The notes under the pieces are model-generated. The model worked only from the letters and a program-made list of their open reading frames with translations, did not search any database and was not told the origin of the DNA. A stretch of DNA of 64,000 bases from an uncultured Draconibacterium sp. (lineage in GTDB: Bacteria > Bacteroidota > Bacteroidia > Bacteroidales > Prolixibacteraceae): the NCBI RefSeq assembly GCF_963675065.1, contig NZ_OY775905.1, positions 1,252,501 to 1,316,500 of the forward strand, in the 5' to 3' direction. The number at the start of each line of letters is the position of its first letter. Position 1 is the stretch's first letter. The position numbers were made by a program, and so were the translations under genes. Positions 35,567-44,556 of this stretch are shown here, piece after piece.

Positions 35567-37318
35567 ATGAATAAGATTATTTTTATTACAAGCTTATTAT
35601 TTTGTACATACCTGGCTGGAGCGCAAAAATTTAATATCAGGCATTCTTTAATCCGTTCCTATAAGCCGGATTTTTCGAACGAATTAATACATATTGATCT
35701 GGATAAAGATGGTGATCCGGATGTTATAAAAACTACGCTTTCTGATTCCATTCCCATGTATTGGATTGACGACGATGATGACATGCAAACGACAGATAGG
35801 GAGGGCGATTTAGATAACGATTGTTTGCTTATTGACCGAAATCGTGATGGTATTTTTGCCGGCCCGGGAGACCTAAGCATCGACTGGGTGGATAACAATG
35901 GCGATGGCATTGCCGATATGCAGGTTGTGGTAGAAAACAGCGAGCCTGAGAGTAAAAGTGGTTGGAGATGGAATAGTAATTATATGTGGATCATCGATCA
36001 GGAACAAGACGAGACATTCAATTATATTAACTGGAAAGATTTGGTATTACGCTGTTGGGAGCATTACGGTGCATCTCATTTTTATGAAGATTATCACGGA
36101 CAAACCTTATTTCAAAAAGCGTCTATTCCCAGTTATCGCTACAGCGATTTACGTTACAGTTGGGAAAACCCATTCCTGTTTTATGATCTAGACGACGATG
36201 GATTGTCGGAAGTGGCTATTCGCCTGGAGGACAGTGGCCGGTTTACTAATAAAAAATCGAAGGACAGCAGTTTAATTGATACCTACCCAACAGCAATGAT
36301 CGACCATGTGTATATGGGGTTTGATATGGACAATGATAATGCTCCATCGAACGAATTCGATTTTGATATGGGAATCCGCTTTTCGGGTGAAGGATTTTCT
36401 TATGCCAGTCAGGTTCACAAATTTGAAAACATGCGAGGACTACCAGACGCTGAAAGTTTGTTTTTTGATAATCGTTGGAGAGAACTCAATGAATTGATTT
36501 ATACCGATCATGATTCGGCGTGGGATTTTGTTTTTAAGAAAGGAAAATGGGAGGAATGCTGGTTTGTATTCGACGAAGATGATGATTGCGAACGTTGGGA
36601 ACGAGTAGAATTTTACGAACCTAAAGATCCATTCAAAATTGGCATGAACAATGGTGGGATTGATCATAATCCACAAGCTGATGCCGTGGGAGATCGTGGC
36701 GAGTGGGACATGGATAATTCGGGGAAAGGGAAGCTTTATATTGGTTTTGACAGCCGAATACATTTGTACGGAGCCGAAAGCGGTATCTGGAGAATTGATC
36801 AGGATGCCGGTTCGTATCAGGGCTGGGGCGGGTTATATGACGATAAGTATAAGAGAGATCAGCAAATACCTGAAACATTTGCTACAATTGGCTACGAAGA
36901 CACCAACAACGATGGTTTTCTGGATTTGATAAAATACGATTTAAACGGCGATACAATTTTTGAGGAAGCATATAGTTTGATCAAACTGGGAATAAAACCA
37001 GATTACCAGCTTTACAATACAAAGGATAATAATCCTGAAGACATAAATGAACTATTTAGAAAAGCAAGTACTCAGATGTGGGAGCAGGCAGAAGCAGCGG
37101 TCGAAGCAGCAAAAAAATACAACATTAACTATAAATGGTACAGCCCGTTATTGCATCCCAAGAGTTTAAATGAGAAATACAGACACGGATATTGGTTGCA
37201 ACTATATTTGTTTCGCGATATGCTGCAATACGCCCAAGATACAACTAACCCAAAACTGGAAAGACAAATATTATCAGCGTATTTTCAGCAGGATTGGGAA
37301 TTATTGCTCAATAACTAA
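35567..37318 (+). CDS. Secreted acidic Ca-loop repeat protein of unknown function
   Basis: A 583-residue protein with a signal peptide (ending LAGAQ). It is very acidic and has several DxDxDG-type loops (HIDLDKDGDPDVIK, DRNRDGIFAGPGD, VDNNGDGIADMQV, YDLDDDGLSEVAI, GYEDTNNDGFLDLIKYDLNG) in a longer, irregular setting than the 414-residue protein upstream. The last 130 residues are alpha-helical (WEQAEAAVEAAKKYNINY) with no repeats. I do not recognise a family with certainty. The mixed beta-propeller-like body and helical tail could be an enzyme such as a lyase, or a binding protein. It is the last plus-strand gene of the PUL3 region and ends 42 bases from a convergent gene. Confidence 0.65.
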   Translation: MNKIIFITSLLFCTYLAGAQKFNIRHSLIRSYKPDFSNELIHIDLDKDGDPDVIKTTLSDSIPMYWIDDDDDMQTTDREGDLDNDCLLIDRNRDGIFAGPGDLSIDWVDNNGDGIADMQVVVENSEPESKSGWRWNSNYMWIIDQEQDETFNYINWKDLVLRCWEHYGASHFYEDYHGQTLFQKASIPSYRYSDLRYSWENPFLFYDLDDDGLSEVAIRLEDSGRFTNKKSKDSSLIDTYPTAMIDHVYMGFDMDNDNAPSNEFDFDMGIRFSGEGFSYASQVHKFENMRGLPDAESLFFDNRWRELNELIYTDHDSAWDFVFKKGKWEECWFVFDEDDDCERWERVEFYEPKDPFKIGMNNGGIDHNPQADAVGDRGEWDMDNSGKGKLYIGFDSRIHLYGAESGIWRIDQDAGSYQGWGGLYDDKYKRDQQIPETFATIGYEDTNNDGFLDLIKYDLNGDTIFEEAYSLIKLGIKPDYQLYNTKDNNPEDINELFRKASTQMWEQAEAAVEAAKKYNINYKWYSPLLHPKSLNEKYRHGYWLQLYLFRDMLQYAQDTTNPKLERQILSAYFQQDWELLLNN

Positions 37319-37360
37319 ACTTTAAGAATTTGCGAAATGTCTGTTTTCTTTTCCGGCAAT

Positions 37361-37921
37361 TTACAACTCTCTCTTAAATTCAACTTTCCAAAGTCCCCGG
37401 AAATCATTCAATTGATAACCCGTTGCCAAATCATTCGGATACAATTGTTCCAATTTTTGTTTGGTGGCTGCATTAATATCCGTTTCCGGATTTCCGTGAC
37501 ATTTTAAACACGCCGGCATCCCTGTTCTGATCGGCTTATAATACACCAAGTCATTACCTCTTTGCAATACCGTATCGGCCAGTTGTTCGTTGGCAAAAAG
37601 TTCCCACATTAGTTTTTCCTGCACGGTACTCAGAGCATTAAGCGGATTACGGTTTTTGGCCGAAACTCTTGAAATGTCACAATCAAATATTCCTTTCAAA
37701 CTATCTACAATTGAGCTTGCTTCAAGGTTACAGAATTCAACCGCGTATTCCGTTCCGCCTGTTTGAATGGCTTTCCCCACATTACTTAAAAGCACTGCTT
37801 GTACATTTGCGGTAATTTCCTGTCCACTGTTTTGATACTTTTTATAGGTTTCCTTATCCAGTTTCGGAAAACAGGCGAAGCAAAGAAACACAAGAAGAAT
37901 TGGATAAATTTTGTTTGCCAT
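37361..37921 (-). CDS. DUF3365/Tll0287-like haem-binding lipoprotein
   Basis: A 186-residue protein with a lipoprotein-type N-terminus (LVFLCFACF). The middle is helical and the C-terminal part carries GMPACLKCHG, a single CxxCH c-type haem site, followed by LYPNDLATGYQLNDFRGLWKVEF. This is the arrangement of the DUF3365 (Tll0287-like) sensor/haem domain. It is likely a periplasmic redox or small-molecule sensor domain standing alone; the partner is unknown. It is convergent with the PUL3 genes and is not obviously linked to sugar use. Confidence 0.78.
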   Translation of the reverse strand: MANKIYPILLVFLCFACFPKLDKETYKKYQNSGQEITANVQAVLLSNVGKAIQTGGTEYAVEFCNLEASSIVDSLKGIFDCDISRVSAKNRNPLNALSTVQEKLMWELFANEQLADTVLQRGNDLVYYKPIRTGMPACLKCHGNPETDINAATKQKLEQLYPNDLATGYQLNDFRGLWKVEFKREL

Positions 37922-38048
37922 AACTCACATTTCTTAAATAGTTCAAAATATCTTTAATTCCTAAACTGCAAGTTCCGCTTTATTTGTTAAATCACAAAAT
38001 CAACGATCATTTCGGAATCAAATATACTTTCAAAAGGGGTGTATACTG

Positions 38049-38113
38049 AAGAATGGTGAGATCAGATTCGGTGAAACTCTGGTAACTTTGTTCGGCAACT
38101 TATGGATACTATA
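38049..38113 (+). promoter_or_regulatory. SAM-riboswitch-like sequence without a downstream gene (relic or variant)
   Basis: The core from 38049 to about 38090 aligns almost base for base with the intact SAM riboswitch at 44.46 kb: GAAGA, then a shared AGATC block, then GTGAAACTCTGGTAACTTTG against GCGAAACTCTGGCAACCTTG. Most differences are transitions. The 3' half with the conserved AAGGTGCCAA is missing or strongly changed (TTATGGATACT). A terminator follows 24 bases later, but the next genes are on the opposite strand. It is either a decayed riboswitch or an orphan regulatory RNA. Confidence 0.5.
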
Positions 38114-38136
38114 ATAATACGACTTAATTTATAGCA

Positions 38137-38177
38137 AAGGGGCTGTCCGTTAAAAAATGGACAGCCCCTTCTTTTTT
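38137..38177 (+). terminator. Intrinsic terminator between PUL3/PUL4
   Basis: A 12-bp perfect stem (AAGGGGCTGTCC / GGACAGCCCCTT) with an AT loop and a CTTTTTT run on the plus side. The U run fits plus-strand transcription better than the minus-strand SusD gene ending at 38323, although the stem could serve both. Confidence 0.8.
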
Positions 38178-38322
38178 ATTTCAGTAATACCAATCAGTAA
38201 CTGATTTGAGCTTTAAGCTGCTTTATATTTTACAATTATCTGTCAGTATTAACCATTCTAATCTCAAATTTTGCATATGGCATATTCTGAAATAGAATTG
38301 ATATAAATTCTTTACAATTATA

Positions 38323-39996
38323 CTATTCCCATCCCGGATTTTGTACGATATTCGGATTTATAGAAGTTACACTGTAAGGATAAGGGAAGTACTCATGTTT
38401 TCCTTCTTTAAAGCCAACTATCTTGCCTTCGTTTGGATTTGAATATGTGAGATAGCCTCTGTGTTTAGCCTCTCCGTCGTTAATTGCATCTTTTAAAGAT
38501 GGAATGTTTGTTCCGGCAGTTTTTACTTTCTCAAGTTCTCCCCATCGTTTCATATCAATCCACCGTGCACCTTCGCACCACAACTCATAATTTCGCTCTT
38601 TTTTTACATCCTCCAGAGTTAGTTCAGAACTGATGTAATCTGATCCTGCACGTTCCTGTACCATTTGAAGGTATTGAAGACCATCATTGTCGTTTGTGCG
38701 GGCACAAGCTTCAGCATACAAAAGAAGTACATCGGCATATCTTTCAATTATAAAATTATTGAATCGGTACCAGTTGGTTGTACGATCTTCATCAGAAGCA
38801 ATGTGTTTTTTCTGAAGATACATGCTTTGTCCGTAAAGTCCATCCGGATTGATAATCCCTCTGTTTTCATCTGTAAGCTTATCTTCTACAGTTGGATTTT
38901 CATCATCGCTATTCCATTCAAGTTCCGTAATAAACTCATCATATGATACCATTGTAGCCTTGCGACGGTAAGAGTCGCCATCGTTTGCTGCGAATTCGTT
39001 GGCAAAATCCTCTTCGATAGCCAAACCTCCCCATCCTTGGTCTGACTGACATAACGGCTTACTTGCAAGTCGAGAAGTTCTCCATCCCCAAAGGTTCAAC
39101 TCCATCCATGTAGAGCGTTGTATTTTTCCGCCCCAGTCGCCAAGGCTGGCATTGTTAATCAGGTTTGTTTCGAATATTTTCTCTTCAGATCCATCACCAC
39201 TGAGATGGAAAAGGTCGGCCCATTCTTCTCCGGGAACAAGAGCATATTTTTCGGAAGAGATTACCTTTTTAAGTGCTGTTTTGGCACCTTCGTAGTCTCC
39301 TTTATACATAAGAGCTTTTCCCTGAACAGTCCAGGCAAAACCTTTAGTAACCTTAACAGCTCCATCTTTGTCACTTGTACTTTCACGCTCGTCCAGGTAT
39401 TGTACGGCATCTGCACACTCATCTGCACACCACTGAAGAAGTGCCTCATGCCCACCTTCATAGTTCAATGGTTTGTCTGTTCCAACAAGCACATGATCAA
39501 TAAGAGGAGGAGCTCCCCATGCCATTGCGGCCATCATATGACACCAGGCACGCATTATTCTGGCTTCAGAAATACAACGGTCTTTTACATCACTTTCACC
39601 GTACTCAAAATTATCAATAACAAGATTTGAGTGATAGATTACAAAGTAAAATCGTTTATACATAGTAGAAACAACCGAGCTTTGTGTATCGAAACGAAAT
39701 TCGTTAATGCTGGCAATATGATCATTATCTCCATAGTACTCTCCAGCTGCCAGTATGTTGTCTGCACAATAGTTGAAAATAATGTTATAGGGAACAATAA
39801 TTCCGTCATTACCTCCAATGTTTGTAGCAAAATCAGCATATGCATCGGTTAGAGCAGATTTGGCATCTTCATCTGTCTCATAAAATGCCTCTATATCAAT
39901 AACACCTTTCTGTTCAATGTCCAGATTGTCCTCACTACAGGCAGAGAATAATACCACTGCACTAAATAGAAAAAGGAGTATATTATATTTTTTCAT
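38323..39996 (-). CDS. susD: SusD/RagB-family lipoprotein (PUL4)
   Basis: A 557-residue SusD homologue with lipobox VLFSAC (Cys20). Family features: CISEARIMRAWCHMMAAMAWG, a middle of helical repeats with KALMYKGDYEGAKTALKKV, then RYADVLLLYAEACARTND and KERNYELWCEGARWIDMKRWG, ending PYPYSVTSINPNIVQNPGWE. It follows susC by 11 bases. No enzyme gene is attached downstream; transcription ends into the gap with the SAM-like sequence. The substrate cannot be told from context. Confidence 0.95.
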   Translation of the reverse strand: MKKYNILLFLFSAVVLFSACSEDNLDIEQKGVIDIEAFYETDEDAKSALTDAYADFATNIGGNDGIIVPYNIIFNYCADNILAAGEYYGDNDHIASINEFRFDTQSSVVSTMYKRFYFVIYHSNLVIDNFEYGESDVKDRCISEARIMRAWCHMMAAMAWGAPPLIDHVLVGTDKPLNYEGGHEALLQWCADECADAVQYLDERESTSDKDGAVKVTKGFAWTVQGKALMYKGDYEGAKTALKKVISSEKYALVPGEEWADLFHLSGDGSEEKIFETNLINNASLGDWGGKIQRSTWMELNLWGWRTSRLASKPLCQSDQGWGGLAIEEDFANEFAANDGDSYRRKATMVSYDEFITELEWNSDDENPTVEDKLTDENRGIINPDGLYGQSMYLQKKHIASDEDRTTNWYRFNNFIIERYADVLLLYAEACARTNDNDGLQYLQMVQERAGSDYISSELTLEDVKKERNYELWCEGARWIDMKRWGELEKVKTAGTNIPSLKDAINDGEAKHRGYLTYSNPNEGKIVGFKEGKHEYFPYPYSVTSINPNIVQNPGWE

Positions 39997-40007
39997 ATCG
40001 TTTTAAT

Positions 40008-43000
40008 TTAGAATGTAATATTTAAACCAAATGTAACCTTCTTGGATTGAGGGTAAGTTCCGTTATCAAATCCTGCTCGTTCAGGTGCTGTACTAACAGT
40101 CGCTGTTTCCGGGTCGCATCCTGGGTACTTGCTAAAAGTGAAGAAGTCATCCAAAGACACATAACATCTCAGTCTGCTTATAAGTACCTTCTGAGTGATT
40201 GCCGAAGGAACGGTGTACCCCAATTGTAATTGTTTAATTTTAAAGTATGCCCCGCTAAACATAGAGGCAGAAGAGCCCCAGAAATGCCAGTCGTTGGCCA
40301 CAGCTGCCGGATCAGGCATAGAAGCACCGGTGTTTTGTGGTGTCCAAGCGTTGTCGTAGTAGTATTTAAGCGAGTTACGCATTGGCGTATCAGCGCGGTA
40401 TAGTACCGTGAAAATATCATTACCTCCTACACCAGTCCCAAATATGTTCAGGTCGAATCCTTTATATTCAAGGTTTACGGAAATACCGTATGTGAAATCG
40501 GGAATTGCCTTTCCGATATAGGTCATGTCTGCATCAGATATTTGTCCGTCACCACTTACATCCCTGATGATGGCTTCTCCGGTTTCGGAATTAACACCAT
40601 CATATTGGTATCCTCTGAAGTACCAGATAGGTTGACCAACCTCGAATGCTGTATGAATAGGGTTATTGGTACCATCTACACCACCCGTAGCAGCGGTAAT
40701 ACGCGAAATAGAAGGATCGAGATAGGTAACCTCGTTATGCAATGTAGATAAATTGGCGCTAATAGAATAGTTGAAATCACTACCAATTTTATCCTTCCAG
40801 GTTGCTTCAAATTCGAAACCGCGGTTAAGAACAGAACCTGCATTAACAGTAGTACTACCAACTCCAATTTCAGGAACAGGACTGATAGAGACAAGAAGAT
40901 CTTTGGTTTTCTTGTTAAAATAATCAGCAGAAAAAGCGAGCCTGCTATTCAGGAATCTCATATCAACACCAAAGTCTAACTGCTCAGAAGTTTCCCATTT
41001 GAGGTCAGGGTTAGCCAACCCCGATGGAGCAGAACCGTAAGTAGGTGCTCCATCCTCTACGCCATACTGATACCATGAGCCATTGTATGCAATAGTGGTG
41101 CTGTATTTGTAGCCGTTTAATACGCTAATATTACCATTTTGCCCCCATGAACCACGGAGCTTAAGGAAAGAAAAAACACCTTGATCTGCGATATCAGCAA
41201 AGAACTCTTCATTACTGATTGTCCATCCTGCCGAGAATGAAGGGAAATACCCCCAGCGGTTTTTAGCCGACAATTTTGAAGAGTCGAATGCATCGGCGCG
41301 GAAGTTCGCCTGAACATTGTATCTATTATCGAAAGAATAAGCCAAGCGGCCGAAATATGACATTTGAGTCGATTTTCCTGGCGCATTACCAAACGATTTA
41401 GCCGTCATCTCCTCTCCATCAACTACATTACTTTTTACATAATCCAGATACAGGAAGTTTGGTTCGTATCCTTTCAAAATATCAGGGCCCTGAGCACTAG
41501 CACTAACGTTGTCCCAATTATTTTCTACATAAGACATACCGCCCATTGCAGTAATATCATGCCTGTCAATAGTAAGATTATAGTTGGCAAAATTCTCCCA
41601 CTGATAGTAGTAACTGGTATTTGCGTCTGCAGAAATGTTGTAGTCCTCTGACTTTGCCTGAGCTGTAGCATAATATGGCGTGCTGTAACTGTGTGACGTA
41701 CTTTGTGCCACCCGGTAGCCTAAACGAGAGGTTACAACAAGTCCTTTCACTGGCTTTAAGTTTCCATAGATAACACCACGAAGATTAATTCCTTTGTTCT
41801 GTGAATCTACACGATCTCTTTGGAGCAATGGATTACCACTATCGTCGGTTATATACTTCGATGTAGCATAGTAAAGTCCAGTATCCGGATCTTTAAGTAT
41901 GTTTTTTCCTGACTCATAAGCTTCTTTCATAGTCTGGGCAAACTGATCAGGAGACGAGTAATAAACTGGCGTTAGCGGATCGATGGTAAGAACAGAGTTC
42001 ATAACCGAACCATACTGCGACATTTGAGAAACAGATTTAGTTGACCATTTCTCAATAGAGTTATTGGTTCCTACCTGCAACCAGTCTTTAATATTATAAT
42101 CTGCATTAATTTGAGCAGTAATACGTTTGTAAACATCCCTATCACCTTTTACAATACCATCATTATTTATACTATTAATAGAAGTAAAGAAGTTGCCCTT
42201 TTCATTTCCTCCCTGGAAAGTGATAGTGTGTTGTTGGTTCAACGAAGGAGTAAATACTGCATCAAACCAGTCAGTGTCGGTACCGTCGTAATTATTTGCT
42301 TCCAACTGAGCCTCAATAGGAAGACCAGACATTTTCTTGTATTCAATAAAATCTTTGGCCCCGAAAATCTCCGGGTGTTTGGCAAGGCTTTGGATTGCCA
42401 TACTTACATCATAAGAGATACTTGATTTTCCTTTAGCCGACCCACCTGATTTGGTTGTGATCAGAACAACACCATTACCCGCCTGTGCACCATAAATAGC
42501 AGCCGAAGCAGCATCTTTTAGTACCTCAACTGATTCAATCATTGAAGGATCAAGATATTGGATATTGTCTACCTTAAGACCATCTACAATAAGAAGCGGC
42601 CCAATACTTCCTGAGTTTGAAGAATAACCACGTACACGGATGGTTGCGCCCTGGCCTGGAGCTCCTGAATTGGACAGAACCTGAACACCTGAAGCCTTGC
42701 CTTGAAGGGCTGCAGCTGCATCAGTGGTAGATAAATTCTGCAGAGCTTCAGAACTTACAGAAGCTACAGAACCGGTAATGTCACTCTTTTTCATTGTTCC
42801 GTAGCCAACTACAACTACCTCATCGAGGTTGGTAACGTCTTCTTCTAAAACAATGTTTATTGTGGTTCTATCTCCAACAGTAATTCGTTGTGGTTTAAAA
42901 CCGATAAAAGAAATAAGGAGAACATCAGCTGATTCAGCGCTGATTGTATACTCTCCGTCAACATTGGTTATGGTACCTGTGGTAGTTCCATCGATACTAA

Positions 43001-43199
43001 CCGTTGCTCCGATAACAGGTTCGTTATCAACTTCTGATATAACTGTTCCGGAGATTGTCTTTTTTTGTTGTCCGTCAGCCGTCGCAGCACTGACCTGTAA
43101 ACAATTCGACAGAATAAATACCAAGCTTAATCCAAAAGCAAGTATGCTTTTTTTTGATATATTCCAAACGAACTTTCTACTAACTTTTATTCGTTTCAT
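40008..43199 (-). CDS. susC: SusC-type TonB-dependent transporter (PUL4)
   Basis: A 1063-residue transporter with a long signal region (basic MKRIKVSRKFVWNISKKS, then a hydrophobic stretch ending QVSAA, about residue 39). A CarboxypepD_reg-like domain (ISGTVISEVDNEPVIGATV, about 48-125) is followed by DEVVVVGYGTMKKSDITGS, the plug (LLIVDGLKVDN, AAIYGAQAGNGVVLITTKSG) and a barrel ending VTFGLNITF. There is no STN domain and no regulator gene next to it. With the SusD it forms a bare pair whose enzymes, if any, are encoded elsewhere. Confidence 0.95.
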   Translation of the reverse strand: MKRIKVSRKFVWNISKKSILAFGLSLVFILSNCLQVSAATADGQQKKTISGTVISEVDNEPVIGATVSIDGTTTGTITNVDGEYTISAESADVLLISFIGFKPQRITVGDRTTINIVLEEDVTNLDEVVVVGYGTMKKSDITGSVASVSSEALQNLSTTDAAAALQGKASGVQVLSNSGAPGQGATIRVRGYSSNSGSIGPLLIVDGLKVDNIQYLDPSMIESVEVLKDAASAAIYGAQAGNGVVLITTKSGGSAKGKSSISYDVSMAIQSLAKHPEIFGAKDFIEYKKMSGLPIEAQLEANNYDGTDTDWFDAVFTPSLNQQHTITFQGGNEKGNFFTSINSINNDGIVKGDRDVYKRITAQINADYNIKDWLQVGTNNSIEKWSTKSVSQMSQYGSVMNSVLTIDPLTPVYYSSPDQFAQTMKEAYESGKNILKDPDTGLYYATSKYITDDSGNPLLQRDRVDSQNKGINLRGVIYGNLKPVKGLVVTSRLGYRVAQSTSHSYSTPYYATAQAKSEDYNISADANTSYYYQWENFANYNLTIDRHDITAMGGMSYVENNWDNVSASAQGPDILKGYEPNFLYLDYVKSNVVDGEEMTAKSFGNAPGKSTQMSYFGRLAYSFDNRYNVQANFRADAFDSSKLSAKNRWGYFPSFSAGWTISNEEFFADIADQGVFSFLKLRGSWGQNGNISVLNGYKYSTTIAYNGSWYQYGVEDGAPTYGSAPSGLANPDLKWETSEQLDFGVDMRFLNSRLAFSADYFNKKTKDLLVSISPVPEIGVGSTTVNAGSVLNRGFEFEATWKDKIGSDFNYSISANLSTLHNEVTYLDPSISRITAATGGVDGTNNPIHTAFEVGQPIWYFRGYQYDGVNSETGEAIIRDVSGDGQISDADMTYIGKAIPDFTYGISVNLEYKGFDLNIFGTGVGGNDIFTVLYRADTPMRNSLKYYYDNAWTPQNTGASMPDPAAVANDWHFWGSSASMFSGAYFKIKQLQLGYTVPSAITQKVLISRLRCYVSLDDFFTFSKYPGCDPETATVSTAPERAGFDNGTYPQSKKVTFGLNITF

Positions 43200-43585
43200 A
43201 AATTAATTTGATTATTTGTTAATGGTTATTTAGATGTCAATACTTCTAGCGATTGTTAAGTAGATCCATTGACATGCTTTAGATTTTTCTCTCTATTATG
43301 CTTAGAAATTCTGCAATTTATGGCCCGTAGCCAACTGTCACAGAATTAGGACAAAAGAGAAAAATTGCAAAGAATTTTTTATTCATAAGTCTTAATCTTT
43401 TGGTTTTAAAATAAATTTGATTAGTAAAATAGGCCCGAGATTTCTCCCGGGAGTATTATTTTAGAGAATGCCTTTTCGGCGGGAACATATGTTTGTTAAA
43501 TTATTTAAAATCTATTCTAGTGTAAGAAATAAGCAGGTAAGCATCAACATTATAGCTTAGTAGCTTAAGTTCATTATTTGTTGTT

Positions 43586-43864
43586 TCATAATAGGATTTG
43601 AGTTGGAGTCTGTTTGGTTCTGTTTTTTGTCGGATTATCTTGTTTTCTTTGCCCTGCCTTACTGAGGTAGGTATTGGCTTTTTGTAACAAAAAATCTTCT
43701 CGAAGAAGGTTTTCGCCCTGCTGGAAGTTCAAATGTGCAAACAGAGTACTATTCTTTGGTGTAAGTTTGTCCTTAATTAATAATAGTTTGCCTGAATTAG
43801 ATATTGTAATTACAAATAAAAGGACAAAAATGACTCCATATTTACATAAAATATCTCGTCTCAT
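43586..43864 (-). CDS. Doubtful small hypothetical protein
   Basis: A 92-codon frame starting MRRDILCKYG with a hydrophobic stretch (VIFVLLFVITISNSG) like a signal anchor, then a polar helical part (LNFQQGENLLREDFLLQKAN) and a Lys/Gln/Thr-rich tail. It is the only sizeable frame in a long intergenic region and lies 387 bases upstream of the SusC gene on the same strand. No family is recognised; it could be a small membrane or exported protein, a gene remnant, or chance. Confidence 0.3.
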   Translation of the reverse strand: MRRDILCKYGVIFVLLFVITISNSGKLLLIKDKLTPKNSTLFAHLNFQQGENLLREDFLLQKANTYLSKAGQRKQDNPTKNRTKQTPTQILL

Positions 43865-43925
43865 TTCTTCAATTTAGGTAACAACTAACATGTTTATTTA
43901 GCGGCTGCTAATCTAATATTAACAG

Positions 43926-44035
43926 GTATAGCTGTTCATGCAAATTTGAATATTAGTTTTCCACTATTGAATAATATTATGTATAGCCCTATTTGTAAAT
44001 TTGAATATTAGTTTTCCAATTTTGAATAACATCCG
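43926..44035. repeat. Tandem 55-base direct repeat
   Basis: Two adjacent copies with period 55 (43926-43980 and 43981-44035). Both start GTATAG and share an exact 22-base block (43942-43963 and 43997-44018, beginning AAATTTGAATATTAG) and a following TTGAATAA. The copies differ mainly between the start and the 22-base block. It could be a duplicated protein-binding region or just a local duplication. Confidence 0.7.
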
Positions 44036-44461
44036 CCGATATGCATGATTAACTCTAATGTTTGCTTTGTGGTCTTCTAAATGCTAAACCTTATTACAAC
44101 AGTTATCAAAATCCAAGCATCGAAAAGAAACAGCTGTTGTATTTTACTAAAATGGGATTGTTAGCTCAATTGTATGCAATTTTTTAATTCTTCTAATAAA
44201 GAGCAACCGATTCTATAAGTAGTCTATTCATTGTACCTGATATTCAATTAAAACAGTACTGATAAAAGAAACAACAACATAAAAAGTTACACAGATTGAC
44301 TATGATGCCCGCTTAGTGATTATTGTATAATGCGACATTCTTTTATGAATAAGTCTTTAAGATTAGTAAATCTTGGCGTGTCGTTCGATTCAAAACATAC
44401 AAAATCACTTATCTTTGTTTCATTGTCAAATATTCTTTCACAAAAAAGAGTTTTTGTTATA

Positions 44462-44556
44462 CAGAAGAGTTGAGAGATCGGGCTCCGCGAAACTCTGGCA
44501 ACCTTGTCAGCCAGCCGGCTGATAAAAAGGTGCCAATACCCGGCCGGAAACGGAAT
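44462..44556 (+). promoter_or_regulatory. SAM riboswitch (S-box, SAM-I family, short-P2 Bacteroidota form)
   Basis: The aptamer core is clear. AGAG (near 44473) pairs with CUCU in GAAACTCTGGCAACC; a P3 hairpin (GTCAGCC / GGCTGAT, about 44505-44522) follows, then the conserved AAGGTGCCAA joining segment and a small P4 (CCGG-aaa-CGG). It lies about 215 bases before a homocysteine/methionine operon, as expected for SAM repression of methionine synthesis. A small hairpin (GCGG-ttttag-CCGC, near 44645) lies in between, but no clear terminator is seen, so the switch may act on transcription in a way not visible here or on translation. Confidence 0.88.

Larger units (their letters stand above)
43200..44455. 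other. 1.25-kb intergenic region between PUL4 and the met operon
   Basis: This divergent region should hold the promoter of the PUL4 SusC gene (minus) and of the methionine operon (plus). It is AT-rich. It contains a small doubtful minus-strand ORF (43586-43864), a 55-base tandem repeat (43926-44035) and two small hairpins: CCCG-AGA...TCT-CGGG near 43433-43450, and AAGATT...AATCTT near 44359-44374. Nothing else coding was seen. Confidence 0.5.

Noticed and set aside
39118..39630. 170-codon plus-strand open frame
   Set aside because: Antisense to the PUL4 susD gene, without start signals or a known domain.
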